DNA of 64,000 nt from Chitinasiproducens palmae (GTDB taxonomy: Bacteria; Pseudomonadota; Gammaproteobacteria; Burkholderiales; Burkholderiaceae). Below are positions 36,303 through 45,830 of this stretch, piece after piece (position 1 is the first letter of the stretch; each line of letters begins with the position of its first letter). Below the pieces are notes generated by a model. That model did not search any database and was not told the origin of the DNA. It saw nothing but the letters and a program-made list of their open reading frames with translations. The translations under genes were made by a program, and so were the position numbers. The stretch lies in contig NZ_FNLO01000001.1 of assembly GCF_900095735.1 (NCBI RefSeq), positions 728,634 through 792,633 on the forward strand, given 5' to 3'.

Positions 36303-37723
36303 ACGTCAAGGCGCTAGGGATCTACCTCGGCGATGCGAGGCTGGGCACGCTCTTCCGGTACGGCGACGACGTCCAGCCCATCTTGCGCTTCGTGGCGGAC
36401 GACGGTTACGCGCGCGCCGACGAGACGCCGGTGCTCTCGCTTTCGATGTTGGCGGACCGCCCCGAAGCACAGCGCGCGCTATGGGCGAACGTCACGTCGC
36501 GTCTGTTCAACGGCCGTTATTCGAATCGAAACGGCTGGCTGCTGCCGCCCTTCTTCCAAGGCCTGTTGCCTGAAGGCGTGTTCCGCGATCATGTCGCGGC
36601 CGTGCGCGGCTGCGATCCGCGCGATCATTTTGAAATGCTGGCGGCATGCGGACGCGATCTGCCCGGCAACGTGTACGCGCGTCCCGTCGTGCTGGACCGC
36701 GAGCAACTGACTCACCTCGTCACGCAGGATGCGGATTCGCTGGAGATGACGGTGACCGCGGAACCGATGGACGACGGCGTCTCGGTATCCGGCGTACAAC
36801 CGAAGGTCGGCGTGATCCGTGACGGCGACCGCTATGTCGGGCGAACGCGAATGCGCGATACGCATATCATCGCGAAACTCCCGGTGGTGGGTTATGCACT
36901 TCTGCCCGAGCTGGAGGCGCTGTCCCTGGAACTCGCACGGGCCGCAGGCGTCGACGCCTGCGAGGCACGGCTGGAACCGCTCGCCAAGCTTGCCGTCGAG
37001 CACCGTTACGATCTTGGCCAGGCCGGCGCCCAGACCGCGTTTCTCGCGGTCACCCGTTTCGACCGAGCGCCTGGCACGCGATTTCACGTCGAAGACTTCG
37101 CGCAGATTCTGGGTGTCCAGCCAGAGGACAAGTACAGCCGCAGCTATCTGGAAGTGGCCGCCGTGATGCTGGCCATCCCATCGATGGGCGAGGCCGCGGT
37201 GCACGAACTCTTGCGCCGCATGACGGTGAACGAGCTGCTGGGCAATCCGGACATGCACCTCAAGAACATTGGCGTGATCTACCGCGACGGTCGCACTCCG
37301 TCGCTGTCCCCCGCGTACGATATCGTCGCCTACAGCGCGTACCAACGGCGCAGCGGTCACGCGCTGTTCATCTTGCCACCGCGCCTGCCACCGCGCGGCC
37401 CATCCGCCAAGACGGCGGGCGCCGGCACCACCGTCGAGCAGGACGCGGTCGGCACGGACAGGGGCGCCCTGCCCGCCGGCAAGCCGGCCCTGAGTCCCGC
37501 GATGTTGCGCACCTTCTGCAACCGGCTGGGCCTGCTGGAACGGCCCGCCTCCGCGGTGATCCGCAAGACCGTACTGGCGGCAAGCAAACACTGGCCGCGG
37601 ATGATCGCCGACGCGCCCCTGACGACGCGTCAGAAGGCTAATCTCGAAGCGCACCTCGAAGCGCACCCGCTGATTGTCTCGTTGCGCCGCCGGGGCCAGC
37701 GCGCCGAGGCATCGGCTGACTGA
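36299..37723 (+). CDS. hipA: HipA-family serine/threonine kinase toxin
   Basis: A 474-residue HipA homologue. The N-terminal subdomain ends in RDLPGNVYARP, the ATP loop is SVSGVQPKVGV (serines 162/164 align with the autophosphorylated Ser150 region of E. coli HipA), the catalytic Asp318 lies in LLGNPDMHLKN, and the metal Asp is in SPAYDIV. E. coli HipA phosphorylates glutamyl-tRNA synthetase and induces persistence. The active-site residues look intact, so it should be functional. A Gly/Ala/Pro-rich insertion near residues 360-400 is unusual. Confidence 0.9.
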   Translation: MNVKALGIYLGDARLGTLFRYGDDVQPILRFVADDGYARADETPVLSLSMLADRPEAQRALWANVTSRLFNGRYSNRNGWLLPPFFQGLLPEGVFRDHVAAVRGCDPRDHFEMLAACGRDLPGNVYARPVVLDREQLTHLVTQDADSLEMTVTAEPMDDGVSVSGVQPKVGVIRDGDRYVGRTRMRDTHIIAKLPVVGYALLPELEALSLELARAAGVDACEARLEPLAKLAVEHRYDLGQAGAQTAFLAVTRFDRAPGTRFHVEDFAQILGVQPEDKYSRSYLEVAAVMLAIPSMGEAAVHELLRRMTVNELLGNPDMHLKNIGVIYRDGRTPSLSPAYDIVAYSAYQRRSGHALFILPPRLPPRGPSAKTAGAGTTVEQDAVGTDRGALPAGKPALSPAMLRTFCNRLGLLERPASAVIRKTVLAASKHWPRMIADAPLTTRQKANLEAHLEAHPLIVSLRRRGQRAEASAD

Positions 37724-38107
37724 CAACGCCGGCGGCACGCCCGGTCCGCAGGAAAGCAGGCGTGGGCGCAACACCTCGACGCGGCGTGCCGCGCCGATGG
37801 TGAAACGGATCGCTTTATCGCGTATTGTTCGTCTCGCCTGCCGGGCCGCTGCCATCGGCACGCCTGCAAGGCCGAGTCATGCAGGCAATGCAGGCAATGC
37901 ACGGGAACGGTCACGCGACACCATCGCGAAATGCACGCCGGCAGCGCTCGCAAGCGATCTCCCGGTCGTCCCGCAAGCGCACGTCGGCACCGCCCACCGG
38001 CAGCGCTCACGCTCGCCCGATCGCCATGGCGACGCCACGCGGCGCGCCGTCACCCTCGAATCGTCTGCTTGTGGCACCCTGTCAAGCAGTGCAACAAAGA
38101 ATGCGCA
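37724..38107. other. 384-bp gap between hipA and the CorA-like gene
   Basis: No credible gene. The sequence returns to the GC-rich background right after hipA. A short near-direct repeat CAGGCAATGCAGGCAATGCA occurs at 37881-37900. No tRNA or attachment-site duplication was recognised. Confidence 0.5.
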
Positions 38108-39223
38108 ATGGAACGCGACTACGCCACACTGCCACCCGAGATCGACGTCGTCGGTCTGCTCTGCGCCTTCCGCTTCCTGCCGGATCACGCCGGCGTGCCG
38201 CTCGACCTGCCGGCGGTGCTCGACTGGCTCGAGCGTCAAGGCGATCAACAGGCGCGCTCCGAGGAGTTCGTCTGGCTGCACTTCAACCTCGCACACGCGG
38301 CCAGCGAGAACTGGCTGCGCAGCCATCTTGAACTGCCCGACGGCTTTTTCGAGCTGCTGCGCGAAGGATCGCATTCGACGCGTATCGAGCAACAGGAAGG
38401 CGCGCTGCTGGCCATCGTCAACGACGTCACGTTCGATCTCGAATTTTCGCCGGCGGACGTCTCGACGCTGTGGATCTGCGCACGCGGCCCGGTGATGATC
38501 ACGGCCCGCCATACGCCGCTGCGGTCGGTGGACAGCCTGCGAGCGGCAATCCGGCGCGGCGAGACGTTTCGATCCACCGTTGAACTGCTGGTGTACCTGA
38601 TGCGGGATCAGGCCGACCTGCTGGTGCGGATCGTCCGTCACACCAGCCTGGAGGTCGATCTCACCGAGGACCGATTCGTGTCGGCGCGCGAAAGCGTCAA
38701 CCGCTTCGACCTCGGCGCGATGCGGCGCATTCTGGTGCGGTTGCAGCGCATGCTGGCGCCGGAACCGGGTTCGATCTTCCGGCTGCTGGCGCGGCCGCCG
38801 CGCTGGCTGCACGCCGACGACGTTCAGGATTTGCGCGAATCGACCGAAGAATTCTCGCTGGTGCTGGGCGACCTCGCCGGCCTGGTCGAGCGCATCCGCC
38901 TGCTGCAGGAAGAAGTCGCCGCCCGGCTGGAGGAACAGAACACGCGCACGCTGTTCACGCTCACGCTCGTGACCGTCCTCGCGTTGCCGGTCAACATCAT
39001 TGCCGGGTTTTTCGGCATGAACGTCGGCGGCATTCCGTTTTCAAGCAATGCCCACGGTTTCTGGCTGATGGTGGTACTCGTCGCGAGTTCGACCGCGGCC
39101 GCGGGCTGGTGGATCTTCCGCCGCCAAATCGGCCCGCGCCGGCGCGCGGCGCAGTCGTTCGACGCGCGCGACGAGCGAGACGAACGCAGTGCGCGTCGGC
39201 TGCGCGACCGCTTCTGGCGCTGA
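38108..39223 (+). CDS. CorA/ZntB-family divalent cation transporter
   Basis: A 371-residue CorA-superfamily protein. A long cytoplasmic N-terminal domain ends in a charged helix (ERIRLLQEEVAARLEEQNTRTLFTLTLVTVLALP). Two C-terminal membrane helices are separated by the diagnostic GMN motif (Gly303-Met304-Asn305 in GFFGMNVGG). It follows ZntB-type architecture, so zinc or magnesium flux is expected. The ATG at 38108 gives the usual MERDYATLPPEID start. It is convergent with the mlrC-like operon. Confidence 0.88.
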   Translation: MERDYATLPPEIDVVGLLCAFRFLPDHAGVPLDLPAVLDWLERQGDQQARSEEFVWLHFNLAHAASENWLRSHLELPDGFFELLREGSHSTRIEQQEGALLAIVNDVTFDLEFSPADVSTLWICARGPVMITARHTPLRSVDSLRAAIRRGETFRSTVELLVYLMRDQADLLVRIVRHTSLEVDLTEDRFVSARESVNRFDLGAMRRILVRLQRMLAPEPGSIFRLLARPPRWLHADDVQDLRESTEEFSLVLGDLAGLVERIRLLQEEVAARLEEQNTRTLFTLTLVTVLALPVNIIAGFFGMNVGGIPFSSNAHGFWLMVVLVASSTAAAGWWIFRRQIGPRRRAAQSFDARDERDERSARRLRDRFWR

Positions 39224-39230
39224 CGCGCTT

Positions 39231-39257
39231 GCCCGGTTGCGCGATGCGCCGGCCGGG
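39231..39257. terminator. Possible hairpin between convergent corA-like and mlrC-like genes
   Basis: GCCCGG and CCGGGC arms enclose a GC-rich loop between the two convergent stop codons. No T-tract is present, so this is a position-based guess. Confidence 0.3.
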
Positions 39258-39267
39258 CGTCAAGGTG

Positions 39268-40722
39268 CTAGCGGCCGCAGAGGCCCGGCGCGTCGACGAT
39301 GAGCCGGGTGGAGGTGATCGCGTCGAAATCGGCCCGAAAGTGCACCGAACTCTTCAACGACAGGATCTTCTCGTTGGCCGGATCGATGCCCAGGTGCGCG
39401 AAGATCGACCGATCGCCGGCCTGCATTTTCCGTGAGGAAACGATCACGCGCACGCCGTCGATGCGCAACAGCGCCATCGGCCCCAGGTTGATCGGCGTCC
39501 CGCCCCACATCGGGCCGGTCCCGACGAAACACCCGTCGCCCAGACGTAGCACCTCGTAGCAGCCGTGCAACGGCGGCCCGCCCGACACCTTCCCGCCCAG
39601 GTCGAGCGTCAGACTGGCACCGACGCCCGCGCGATGCGCGGCCTCGGCCGCCGCTGCGTCGCACAGGATCGCCACGACGGCCGAGGGCGCCTGTGCCGTC
39701 AGCAATGCGCGCAGCACGCCGGTGGTGTCCGACGATCCGCCGCCCCCCGGATTGTCGTTCGTGTCGACGAGCACGACGGGCAGCGTCGCATGCCTCGCCA
39801 ATGCAACGGCTTGCGACGCGGCTTCGGCAGGCGTGTACAGCACCTGTTCGAATGCCTCGCGACGCGTCAGCAGCGAGGCGCGAAGCGCGTCCACGGCGGC
39901 ATTCGCGCGCGTCGCGTCCTCGCCATATGCGAGCACGCACTGCCGCGCGTCGTCGATCTCGGCAAGCGGAAACGCGCACGCCCAAGACACCGATGCCACG
40001 TGCGGCGCATTCTCGAACGCCAGCGCTTCCGCGCATACCGAGGCAGCCGGTTCGCCCAGCGTGCACTGCGCGGTGAGCGGCGCAACGTAGTCGACCCGGG
40101 CCACCGCCTTGTGCCAGGGCCGACCGGCCGCACGGGACGCAATGCGCTCCAGCAACAGGCGCGCGGCACGTGCCCCGGTCTCCGCCATGTCGACGTGCGG
40201 ATAGGTGCGGTAGACCACCAGCGCGTCGCAGCACGCGATCATCGCGTCGCTGACGTTCGCGTGCATATCGAGGCTGGCGACGAGCGGCACATCCGGACCC
40301 AATGCCGCGCGCAGTCGCGTCAACAGTGCCCCTTCGCCGTCGTCGTGGCTCGTACACGCCATCGCGCCGTGCAGATCGAGATAAAGCCCGTCGAGTGGTC
40401 CGGCCGCCGCCAGCGCCGTCACCATCCGTGCGGCCAGCGTCTCGAACGCGTCGTCCGCCACCCGGCCCGACGGCGTCGCAGCCGCCCACAGCAAGGGCTG
40501 CAAACCCGCTCGCCCGACTTCGGGCGAGCTTTCGAAGCACTCGAGCGCGCCGGTAATCGGCAGATTCAGACCGCGCAGACCGTCGAACATCGCGGCGCCG
40601 TCCTGCAGGCCCGGCCAGCCGCCTCCCTCCATGAAATCCCGCAACGTTGCCGGCGTCGGCGAAAACGTGTTGGTCTCGTGCTGCAGCCCACCGATCGCAA
40701 TTCGTATCATTGCGTGGCTCAC
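39268..40722 (-). CDS. M81-family metallopeptidase, MlrC (microcystinase C)-like
   Basis: A 484-residue protein with the MlrC hallmarks: HETNTFSP near the N-terminus with a metal Glu, YLDLHGAM, and the zinc site SLDMHANVS, then TNDNPGGGGSSDTTG and LGGKVSGGPPLHG. MlrC-type enzymes cleave linear peptides containing D- or Adda-type residues; natural substrates in non-degraders are unknown. The GTG start overlaps the stop of the M24-like gene (GTGA at 40719-40722). It is last of a seven-gene operon with a peptide/polyamine-type ABC importer. Confidence 0.88.
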   Translation of the reverse strand: MSHAMIRIAIGGLQHETNTFSPTPATLRDFMEGGGWPGLQDGAAMFDGLRGLNLPITGALECFESSPEVGRAGLQPLLWAAATPSGRVADDAFETLAARMVTALAAAGPLDGLYLDLHGAMACTSHDDGEGALLTRLRAALGPDVPLVASLDMHANVSDAMIACCDALVVYRTYPHVDMAETGARAARLLLERIASRAAGRPWHKAVARVDYVAPLTAQCTLGEPAASVCAEALAFENAPHVASVSWACAFPLAEIDDARQCVLAYGEDATRANAAVDALRASLLTRREAFEQVLYTPAEAASQAVALARHATLPVVLVDTNDNPGGGGSSDTTGVLRALLTAQAPSAVVAILCDAAAAEAAHRAGVGASLTLDLGGKVSGGPPLHGCYEVLRLGDGCFVGTGPMWGGTPINLGPMALLRIDGVRVIVSSRKMQAGDRSIFAHLGIDPANEKILSLKSSVHFRADFDAITSTRLIVDAPGLCGR

Positions 40723-41858
40723 ACCACCGTCAGACGGCGCGGGCTACGGGTCAACAGCTCGATGCCGTCGTCGGTCACGAGCACCGTTTCGCTGAAGGCG
40801 ATGCCGTCCGCCGAGACATACATGTGGAACACCATGCCCGCCTGCAGCACCCATTCCGAGGTCGGCAGGAAGACACGAGTGAAATCGCTGGTGTGCGGCG
40901 TGGACTGGGGGTAGTAGCCGAGCGTGTAGCCAGTGATGTTCGGGTAGGACGGACGAAGCTTCGCCGCCATGATCGGCTCGCGCGCGAGCCGATCGACCTC
41001 GCGCGCCGGCACACCCGGGCGCATCGCGGCGAACTGGGCGTCCTGGATCGCAAGCAGCTGCTCGGCCAGCGCGCGCTGCGCAGCGCTTGCCTCTCCCATC
41101 ACCGCCGGACGCATCAGGCGGGCGCTGTAGCCATTGAAGAACGGCAGCAACTCCAGATGCAGGATGTCGCCCTGCTGCAGCGGACGGTCATGCAGATTGC
41201 CGTGCAGGAAAGCGTCGCCGATGCCTTGCGTGATCGGGCCGGTACGCCCGCCGTCGCCGCCGTTCGTCATGAACGCATAGCTCACCGCGGCGGCAGCGTC
41301 ACGCTCGCTCTTGCCGACGCCGGCGGCCGCGAAGGCGGCCTCCATCGCAATGTCGCCGATCGCCGCCGCGCGACGCAGATAGGCGATCTCCTGCGGCGAC
41401 TTGATCGCGCGGATCACTTCCAGCACGCCGGAGAAATCGGCGAAGTCGACGGCGGGCAACGCCGCCTGCAAGCGGCGATAGCGATTCAAGGTCATGCAGT
41501 AGGAGTCGCCGTCGATACCGATCCGCTTGTCGTGCCAACCCTTGCGGGCAAGCAAGCGGGCAAGCACCTCGATCGGATCCTCCCAGTCCGAAAAATCGAC
41601 GTACTCGGTAAGCCACGTCGACTCCTGGAAAGGCAGTTGGTCCATCGCGCGCAGCATGAACACCGGCTCGCCCTCCAGCGGGACGACGCAGGCGCGATAC
41701 ATATTCTCCGAGATGCCGAAGCCGGTCAGGTGGAACAGGAAGTCGGTCTGATCGATCAGCGCGAGATCCAGCCCGCGCTCCCGCATCGCGCTGCGCACCT
41801 GCTCAAGGCGGGCGCGATATTCTTCGATCGTGAAAGGCAATGTCTTATGTGCGGTCAT
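40719..41858 (-). CDS. M24 (creatinase/ectoine hydrolase-like) family hydrolase
   Basis: A 379-residue pita-bread protein. It has the N-terminal creatinase domain (FTIEEYRARLEQVRSAMRERGLDLALI) and the C-terminal M24 domain (IKSPQEIAYLRRAAAIGDIAMEAA). The usual metal ligands appear lost: the place of D-x-G-x-x-x-x-G-Y-x-x-D-x-T-R reads LHLELLPFFNGYSARLMR. That points to a metal-free creatinase- or DoeA-type hydrolase rather than an aminopeptidase P. It is sandwiched between ABC permeases and the MlrC-like gene, so it should act on the imported compound. Confidence 0.85.
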   Translation of the reverse strand: MTAHKTLPFTIEEYRARLEQVRSAMRERGLDLALIDQTDFLFHLTGFGISENMYRACVVPLEGEPVFMLRAMDQLPFQESTWLTEYVDFSDWEDPIEVLARLLARKGWHDKRIGIDGDSYCMTLNRYRRLQAALPAVDFADFSGVLEVIRAIKSPQEIAYLRRAAAIGDIAMEAAFAAAGVGKSERDAAAAVSYAFMTNGGDGGRTGPITQGIGDAFLHGNLHDRPLQQGDILHLELLPFFNGYSARLMRPAVMGEASAAQRALAEQLLAIQDAQFAAMRPGVPAREVDRLAREPIMAAKLRPSYPNITGYTLGYYPQSTPHTSDFTRVFLPTSEWVLQAGMVFHMYVSADGIAFSETVLVTDDGIELLTRSPRRLTVV

Positions 41859-41906
41859 GACTGCTCTACAGCTCCAGGGAATGGGCCACCGGCGCGGCGG
41901 ACGCGT

Positions 41907-42704
41907 TCAGCGATCGGCCGCGTCCGGGCCGCGGCGCGAAAACAGGGACGCCAGTGCCAGCGTCAACGCCGAGACGATCACCAGCAACGCGCTGACCGCG
42001 GCGATCTTCGGATCGAGCTGGAACAGCACCGCGTTCCAGATGCGTACTGGCAAGGTCTGCGCACCGGTGCCCGACAGAAACAGCGCAATCAACAACTCGT
42101 CGAACGAGGTCAGGAACGCGAAGATGAAGGCGGACGCGAGTCCGGGCGCAATCATCGGCAGCGTGATTCGCCGGAAAGCGGTGACCCGGCTCGCGCCGAG
42201 GCTCATCGCGGCGTTCTCGAGCCGCATGTCGAAGGCTTGCAGCGTTGACGAGAGGATGATCACGGCAATCGGCGCGGACACCACCGCGTGGCCCAGCACG
42301 ATCGATGCGACGCTGCCGAGCGACGGCATGTCCGCGAAGAAAAAGAACATGGCGATCGCCGCGATGATGTTCGGGACGATCATCGGCAGCAGCACCACCG
42401 CGTACACCAAGCGCTTGAACGGGAAACGTTCGCGCACCAGGGCCAGCGACGCGAGCAGCGACAGCAGCAGCGTCAGTACGGTGGCCAAGGCGGCCACGCG
42501 GGCGCTGAGCCAGATCGAGTCGAGCCACGCGGTGTCGCTCAGTACGTCGGTAACCCAGCGCAGCGTCAGCCCCTTCGGCGGAAAGGACAGGTATTCCGAC
42601 GTATTCAGCGCGAGCGGGAAGACCAGCAGGATCGGCGCGGCCAGGAACACGAGCACCGCCACCGCGACACAGGACACCGGGAATCCGGTCGTATGTTGTT
42701 TCAC
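41907..42704 (-). CDS. ABC transporter permease (PotC-like)
   Basis: A 265-residue inner membrane permease with six predicted helices and the EAA-type loop (MSLGASRVTAFRRITLPMIAPGLASAFIFAF). It matches the spermidine/putrescine (PotC) group. The start overlaps the stop of the upstream permease by ATGA (42701-42704). It is the second membrane subunit of the importer with the ATPase and solute-binding protein upstream. Confidence 0.9.
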   Translation of the reverse strand: MKQHTTGFPVSCVAVAVLVFLAAPILLVFPLALNTSEYLSFPPKGLTLRWVTDVLSDTAWLDSIWLSARVAALATVLTLLLSLLASLALVRERFPFKRLVYAVVLLPMIVPNIIAAIAMFFFFADMPSLGSVASIVLGHAVVSAPIAVIILSSTLQAFDMRLENAAMSLGASRVTAFRRITLPMIAPGLASAFIFAFLTSFDELLIALFLSGTGAQTLPVRIWNAVLFQLDPKIAAVSALLVIVSALTLALASLFSRRGPDAADR

Positions 42705-43576
42705 AGTTTCGACTCGAATAGACGATTGAGCCCGACCAGCCGCTCGTACAGCGCAAAGAGCACCAGCGTGCTGCCGAGCAGAAGCGCGGCAAGCGCTGAC
42801 GCGAAGTTCCAGTCGAAGTAGGTCTCGACCTGCGCTTCGATCACCATCGAAATCAGGCTGTCCTGCTGGCTGCCCATCAGTGCCGGCGTGATGAAGTAAC
42901 CGAGTGCGAGGATGAATACCAGCAAGGACCCCGACGCCAGCCCCGGGCGCGAGAGCGGGAAGAACACGCGCCAGAACGCACGCAAGCGGCTCGCACCGAG
43001 ACTTTCAGCCGCGCGCAACAGGCTGGTATCGATCGACCGCATCACGCTGTAGAGCGCCAGCACCATGTACGGCAGCAGCATGTAGGTCATGCCGATCAGC
43101 ACGCCGACGCGGTTGTACAGCAGCGTCAACGGCCGGTCGATCACGCCGAGTGCGAGCAGCCCCTCGTTGATCAGGCCATGCGAGCCGAGCAACACCATCC
43201 ACGCATAGGTGCGCACCAGCACGCTGGTGAAGTAAGGCACGACCACCAGAATCATCAGCAGCGCCGCGGTGCGGGGGCGGCGGCGCGACAGGAAGTAGGC
43301 CAGCGGATAACCGAGCACCAGCGTCGCGACCGTCACCATCGCGGCGATCTCGAAAGTGGTCCAGAGAACTTGCAGATAGGCCGGATCGTCGATGACGCGC
43401 TGAAAAAAGCGCGTCGTGAACGCGCCATCCGCGTACACGCTGCGCGACAGCATCGCGCCCAACGGATAAAGAAAGAAAACGGCGAGGAAGCCGAGCAAAG
43501 GCAGCAGCAGCCAGAGCGCGGTCCGTCGCCGCGGCTCGCGGCGACGTCTAGCGCCCGAAACGACGACGGTGCTCAC
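42701..43576 (-). CDS. ABC transporter permease (PotB-like)
   Basis: A permease of about 291 residues with six helices and the EAA loop AESLGASRLRAFWRVFFPLSRPGLASG. It matches the PotB group. A GTG at 43576 is preferred because it overlaps the ATPase stop (GTGA), in line with the coupling used throughout the operon; an ATG at 43612 would also be in frame. It pairs with the PotC-like permease. Confidence 0.88.
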   Translation of the reverse strand: MSTVVVSGARRRREPRRRTALWLLLPLLGFLAVFFLYPLGAMLSRSVYADGAFTTRFFQRVIDDPAYLQVLWTTFEIAAMVTVATLVLGYPLAYFLSRRRPRTAALLMILVVVPYFTSVLVRTYAWMVLLGSHGLINEGLLALGVIDRPLTLLYNRVGVLIGMTYMLLPYMVLALYSVMRSIDTSLLRAAESLGASRLRAFWRVFFPLSRPGLASGSLLVFILALGYFITPALMGSQQDSLISMVIEAQVETYFDWNFASALAALLLGSTLVLFALYERLVGLNRLFESKL

Positions 43577-44694
43577 GACGCCGCTCCTTCGCACGGCATC
43601 AGCCATGCGCAATCGGCGCTGAGACGCAGCGTGACGAGATCGCCGGACTGCGGCCTGCCGGGTTCGCCCGTATTCGGAATCTGCGCGATCAACGTCTGCC
43701 CATCCGGCAGGCGCACGCGGTATTTCACCGTGTGCCCGAGATAGACGAGATCCAGGACGGTCCCGTCGAGCACCGTCGCGTCGATTGCCGTCGTCTGACC
43801 CTTGCGTTCCAGCCGCAGCCGCTCCGGACGCAATAGCGCGCTCGCCCGCGCGCCCGCGGCCAAACCGGCGGCACGCGGCGCGACCAATCGGGCACCGCTG
43901 TCGAGTCGCACCACCGCGCGCGCATCGTCGATCGACTCGACCGAGCCGTCCAGCAAATTCGACTGGCCGATGAATTCCGCCACCCAGCGGTTGACCGGCC
44001 GTTCGTAGAGCGTCGCCGGCGTACCAATCTGGGCGATCGCGCCATCGTGCATGACGGCGACGCGGTCCGACAGGGTCAGCGCCTCCTCCTGATCATGCGT
44101 GACCATCACCATCGTGGTGCCAAGAGAAGCGTGCAGGCTCTTGATCTCCGTTTGCATGTGCTCGCGGAGATTCTTGTCGAGCGCGCCGAGCGGTTCGTCG
44201 AGCAGCAAGGCGCGCGGCTCGAAGATCAGCGCTCGCGCCAGTGCGACACGCTGTTGCTGGCCACCCGACATCTCGCGCGGATAGCGCTGCGCCATCTGCG
44301 GCAATTGCACCATCTCGAGCAAGGCTTGTACGCGCTCTCTGATCACATGTCGGCCCAGGCCCCGCATCTCCAGCGGGAACGCGAGGTTCTGCGCGACGCT
44401 CAGGTGCGGGAACAGCGAGTAGTTCTGGAAGACCACCCCCAGTTCGCGCTTGGCCGGCGGCAGCGTGGTCACGTCCTGATCGCCGATCAGGATCCGCCCC
44501 TCGCTGGGCTCGACGAAGCCCGCGAGCATCATCAAGGTGGTCGTCTTCCCCGAACCACTCGCGCCGAGCAGCGTAACGAATTCGCCGGGTGCGATATCCA
44601 AATCGAGCGCGCGGACCGCCGCTGCGTCGCCGTAGAACTTGCTAATACCCTGCAGGCGCAGGGCCGCACCGGAGAACTGGCGTGTAACCGACAT
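43573..44694 (-). CDS. ABC transporter ATPase (PotA-like)
   Basis: A 373-residue ATPase. Walker A is GASGSGKTT, the signature is MSGGQQQRVALARAL, Walker B is LLLDEPLGALD with the switch His in VTHDQEEAL. The C-terminal TOBE-like domain (VLDLVYLGHTVKYRVRLPDG) is typical of PotA. The ATG at 44694 lies 8 bp after the stop of the binding-protein gene. Confidence 0.93.
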   Translation of the reverse strand: MSVTRQFSGAALRLQGISKFYGDAAAVRALDLDIAPGEFVTLLGASGSGKTTTLMMLAGFVEPSEGRILIGDQDVTTLPPAKRELGVVFQNYSLFPHLSVAQNLAFPLEMRGLGRHVIRERVQALLEMVQLPQMAQRYPREMSGGQQQRVALARALIFEPRALLLDEPLGALDKNLREHMQTEIKSLHASLGTTMVMVTHDQEEALTLSDRVAVMHDGAIAQIGTPATLYERPVNRWVAEFIGQSNLLDGSVESIDDARAVVRLDSGARLVAPRAAGLAAGARASALLRPERLRLERKGQTTAIDATVLDGTVLDLVYLGHTVKYRVRLPDGQTLIAQIPNTGEPGRPQSGDLVTLRLSADCAWLMPCEGAAS

Positions 44695-44702
44695 ATCGAG
44701 AC

Positions 44703-45830
44703 TCACGAACGCTGCAAGACCCACGACTGCCATTGCTGGCCGACGGAGGAAAGATTCTCGGACCACCATTCCGGATCCTGCTGGAACGACTGGGCGAAGT
44801 GCTCCTTCGAACTCGGCAGCTTCGCGAGTTCCTCCGGCTTCAACAATTTCAGCGCCTGGCGGTTGGTCGGACCGTAAGCGATGTGCCGCACCACTTCGGC
44901 CTGCACCTTCGGCTGCAGCGCAAAGTCGATGAACTTCTGCGCGTTGGCGGCGTTTGGCGAATCCTTGATGATGCTCAGCGCCTGCGTTTGCCGCTTCGCC
45001 TGATTCCATTCGATTGCGAGCGGCGCGCCCTTGTCGATCAGGTCTTGCGCGCGGCCGTTCCACAACCCGCCGAGCACGGCATCGCGACGCTCCATCAACT
45101 GGGCCGACGCGGCGCCCGTGTTCCACCACATCACGATTTCCGGCTTGATCTTCGCCAGCACACGCAACGCGCGCGGCACGTCCAGCGGGTAGAGCTTGTC
45201 CATCGGCACGCCATCGGCTAGGAGTGCGAATTCCAATTCGGCAGAACCGGATTGTTGGTCGGCAAGCGTGCGTTTGCCCGGAAAGCGCTTTGCGTCCCAG
45301 AATTCGCTCCACGTCTTCGGATGGTTGCCGCCCTTGAACACGTCGGTGTTGTAGACCATCACCGTCGAGAAGATCAGGTTGCCGACCATGTTCGGCTTGC
45401 GCACCACTGCCTGGATATCGTCGGGGTTTGTATATTTCATGCCGGCATAATCGATCGGCGCGAGCGCGCCGACCTTGTCCAGCGCCACCTGCGCGATGTC
45501 CGTCAGGTCGACGACGTCCAGGCTGACGCGCTTGGCCTGCACCATGGCCCTGATCTGCGCGGCGGTCGCCGGCTGCACCACCACCTCGATACCCGTCGCC
45601 GCGGTGAACGGCTTGTAGATCGCCGCCGTCATCGCGTCCTGGTACGCCCCGCCGAGACCGCGCACGACCACCCGGCCGTTGCCGCGTTGGGCCAGCACTG
45701 CCGGCGCGGAGAGCGACAGCGTGCCGGCCGCGGCCAGCCCCACGCCCGTCTTCAGAAACGCGCGGCGCTGGACGTTGCCGGGCAGTTCAACGGCGCTTGC
45801 GCCGGCCGACTTGGACTTCCGATCCTTCAT
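44703..45830 (-). CDS. Periplasmic solute-binding protein of polyamine-type ABC importer (PotD-like)
   Basis: A 375-residue binding protein with a twin-arginine-like signal (QRRAFLKTGVGLAAAGTLSLSAPAVLA), so it is probably exported folded. The mature part begins VVVRGLGGAYQDAMTAAIYKPFTAATGIEV, as in the PotD/PotF-like and iron-binding groups. The start overlaps the end of the upstream RpiR gene by 44 bp. With M24- and M81-family hydrolases downstream, an amino-acid derivative or modified peptide is a plausible ligand. Confidence 0.9.
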   Translation of the reverse strand: MKDRKSKSAGASAVELPGNVQRRAFLKTGVGLAAAGTLSLSAPAVLAQRGNGRVVVRGLGGAYQDAMTAAIYKPFTAATGIEVVVQPATAAQIRAMVQAKRVSLDVVDLTDIAQVALDKVGALAPIDYAGMKYTNPDDIQAVVRKPNMVGNLIFSTVMVYNTDVFKGGNHPKTWSEFWDAKRFPGKRTLADQQSGSAELEFALLADGVPMDKLYPLDVPRALRVLAKIKPEIVMWWNTGAASAQLMERRDAVLGGLWNGRAQDLIDKGAPLAIEWNQAKRQTQALSIIKDSPNAANAQKFIDFALQPKVQAEVVRHIAYGPTNRQALKLLKPEELAKLPSSKEHFAQSFQQDPEWWSENLSSVGQQWQSWVLQRS

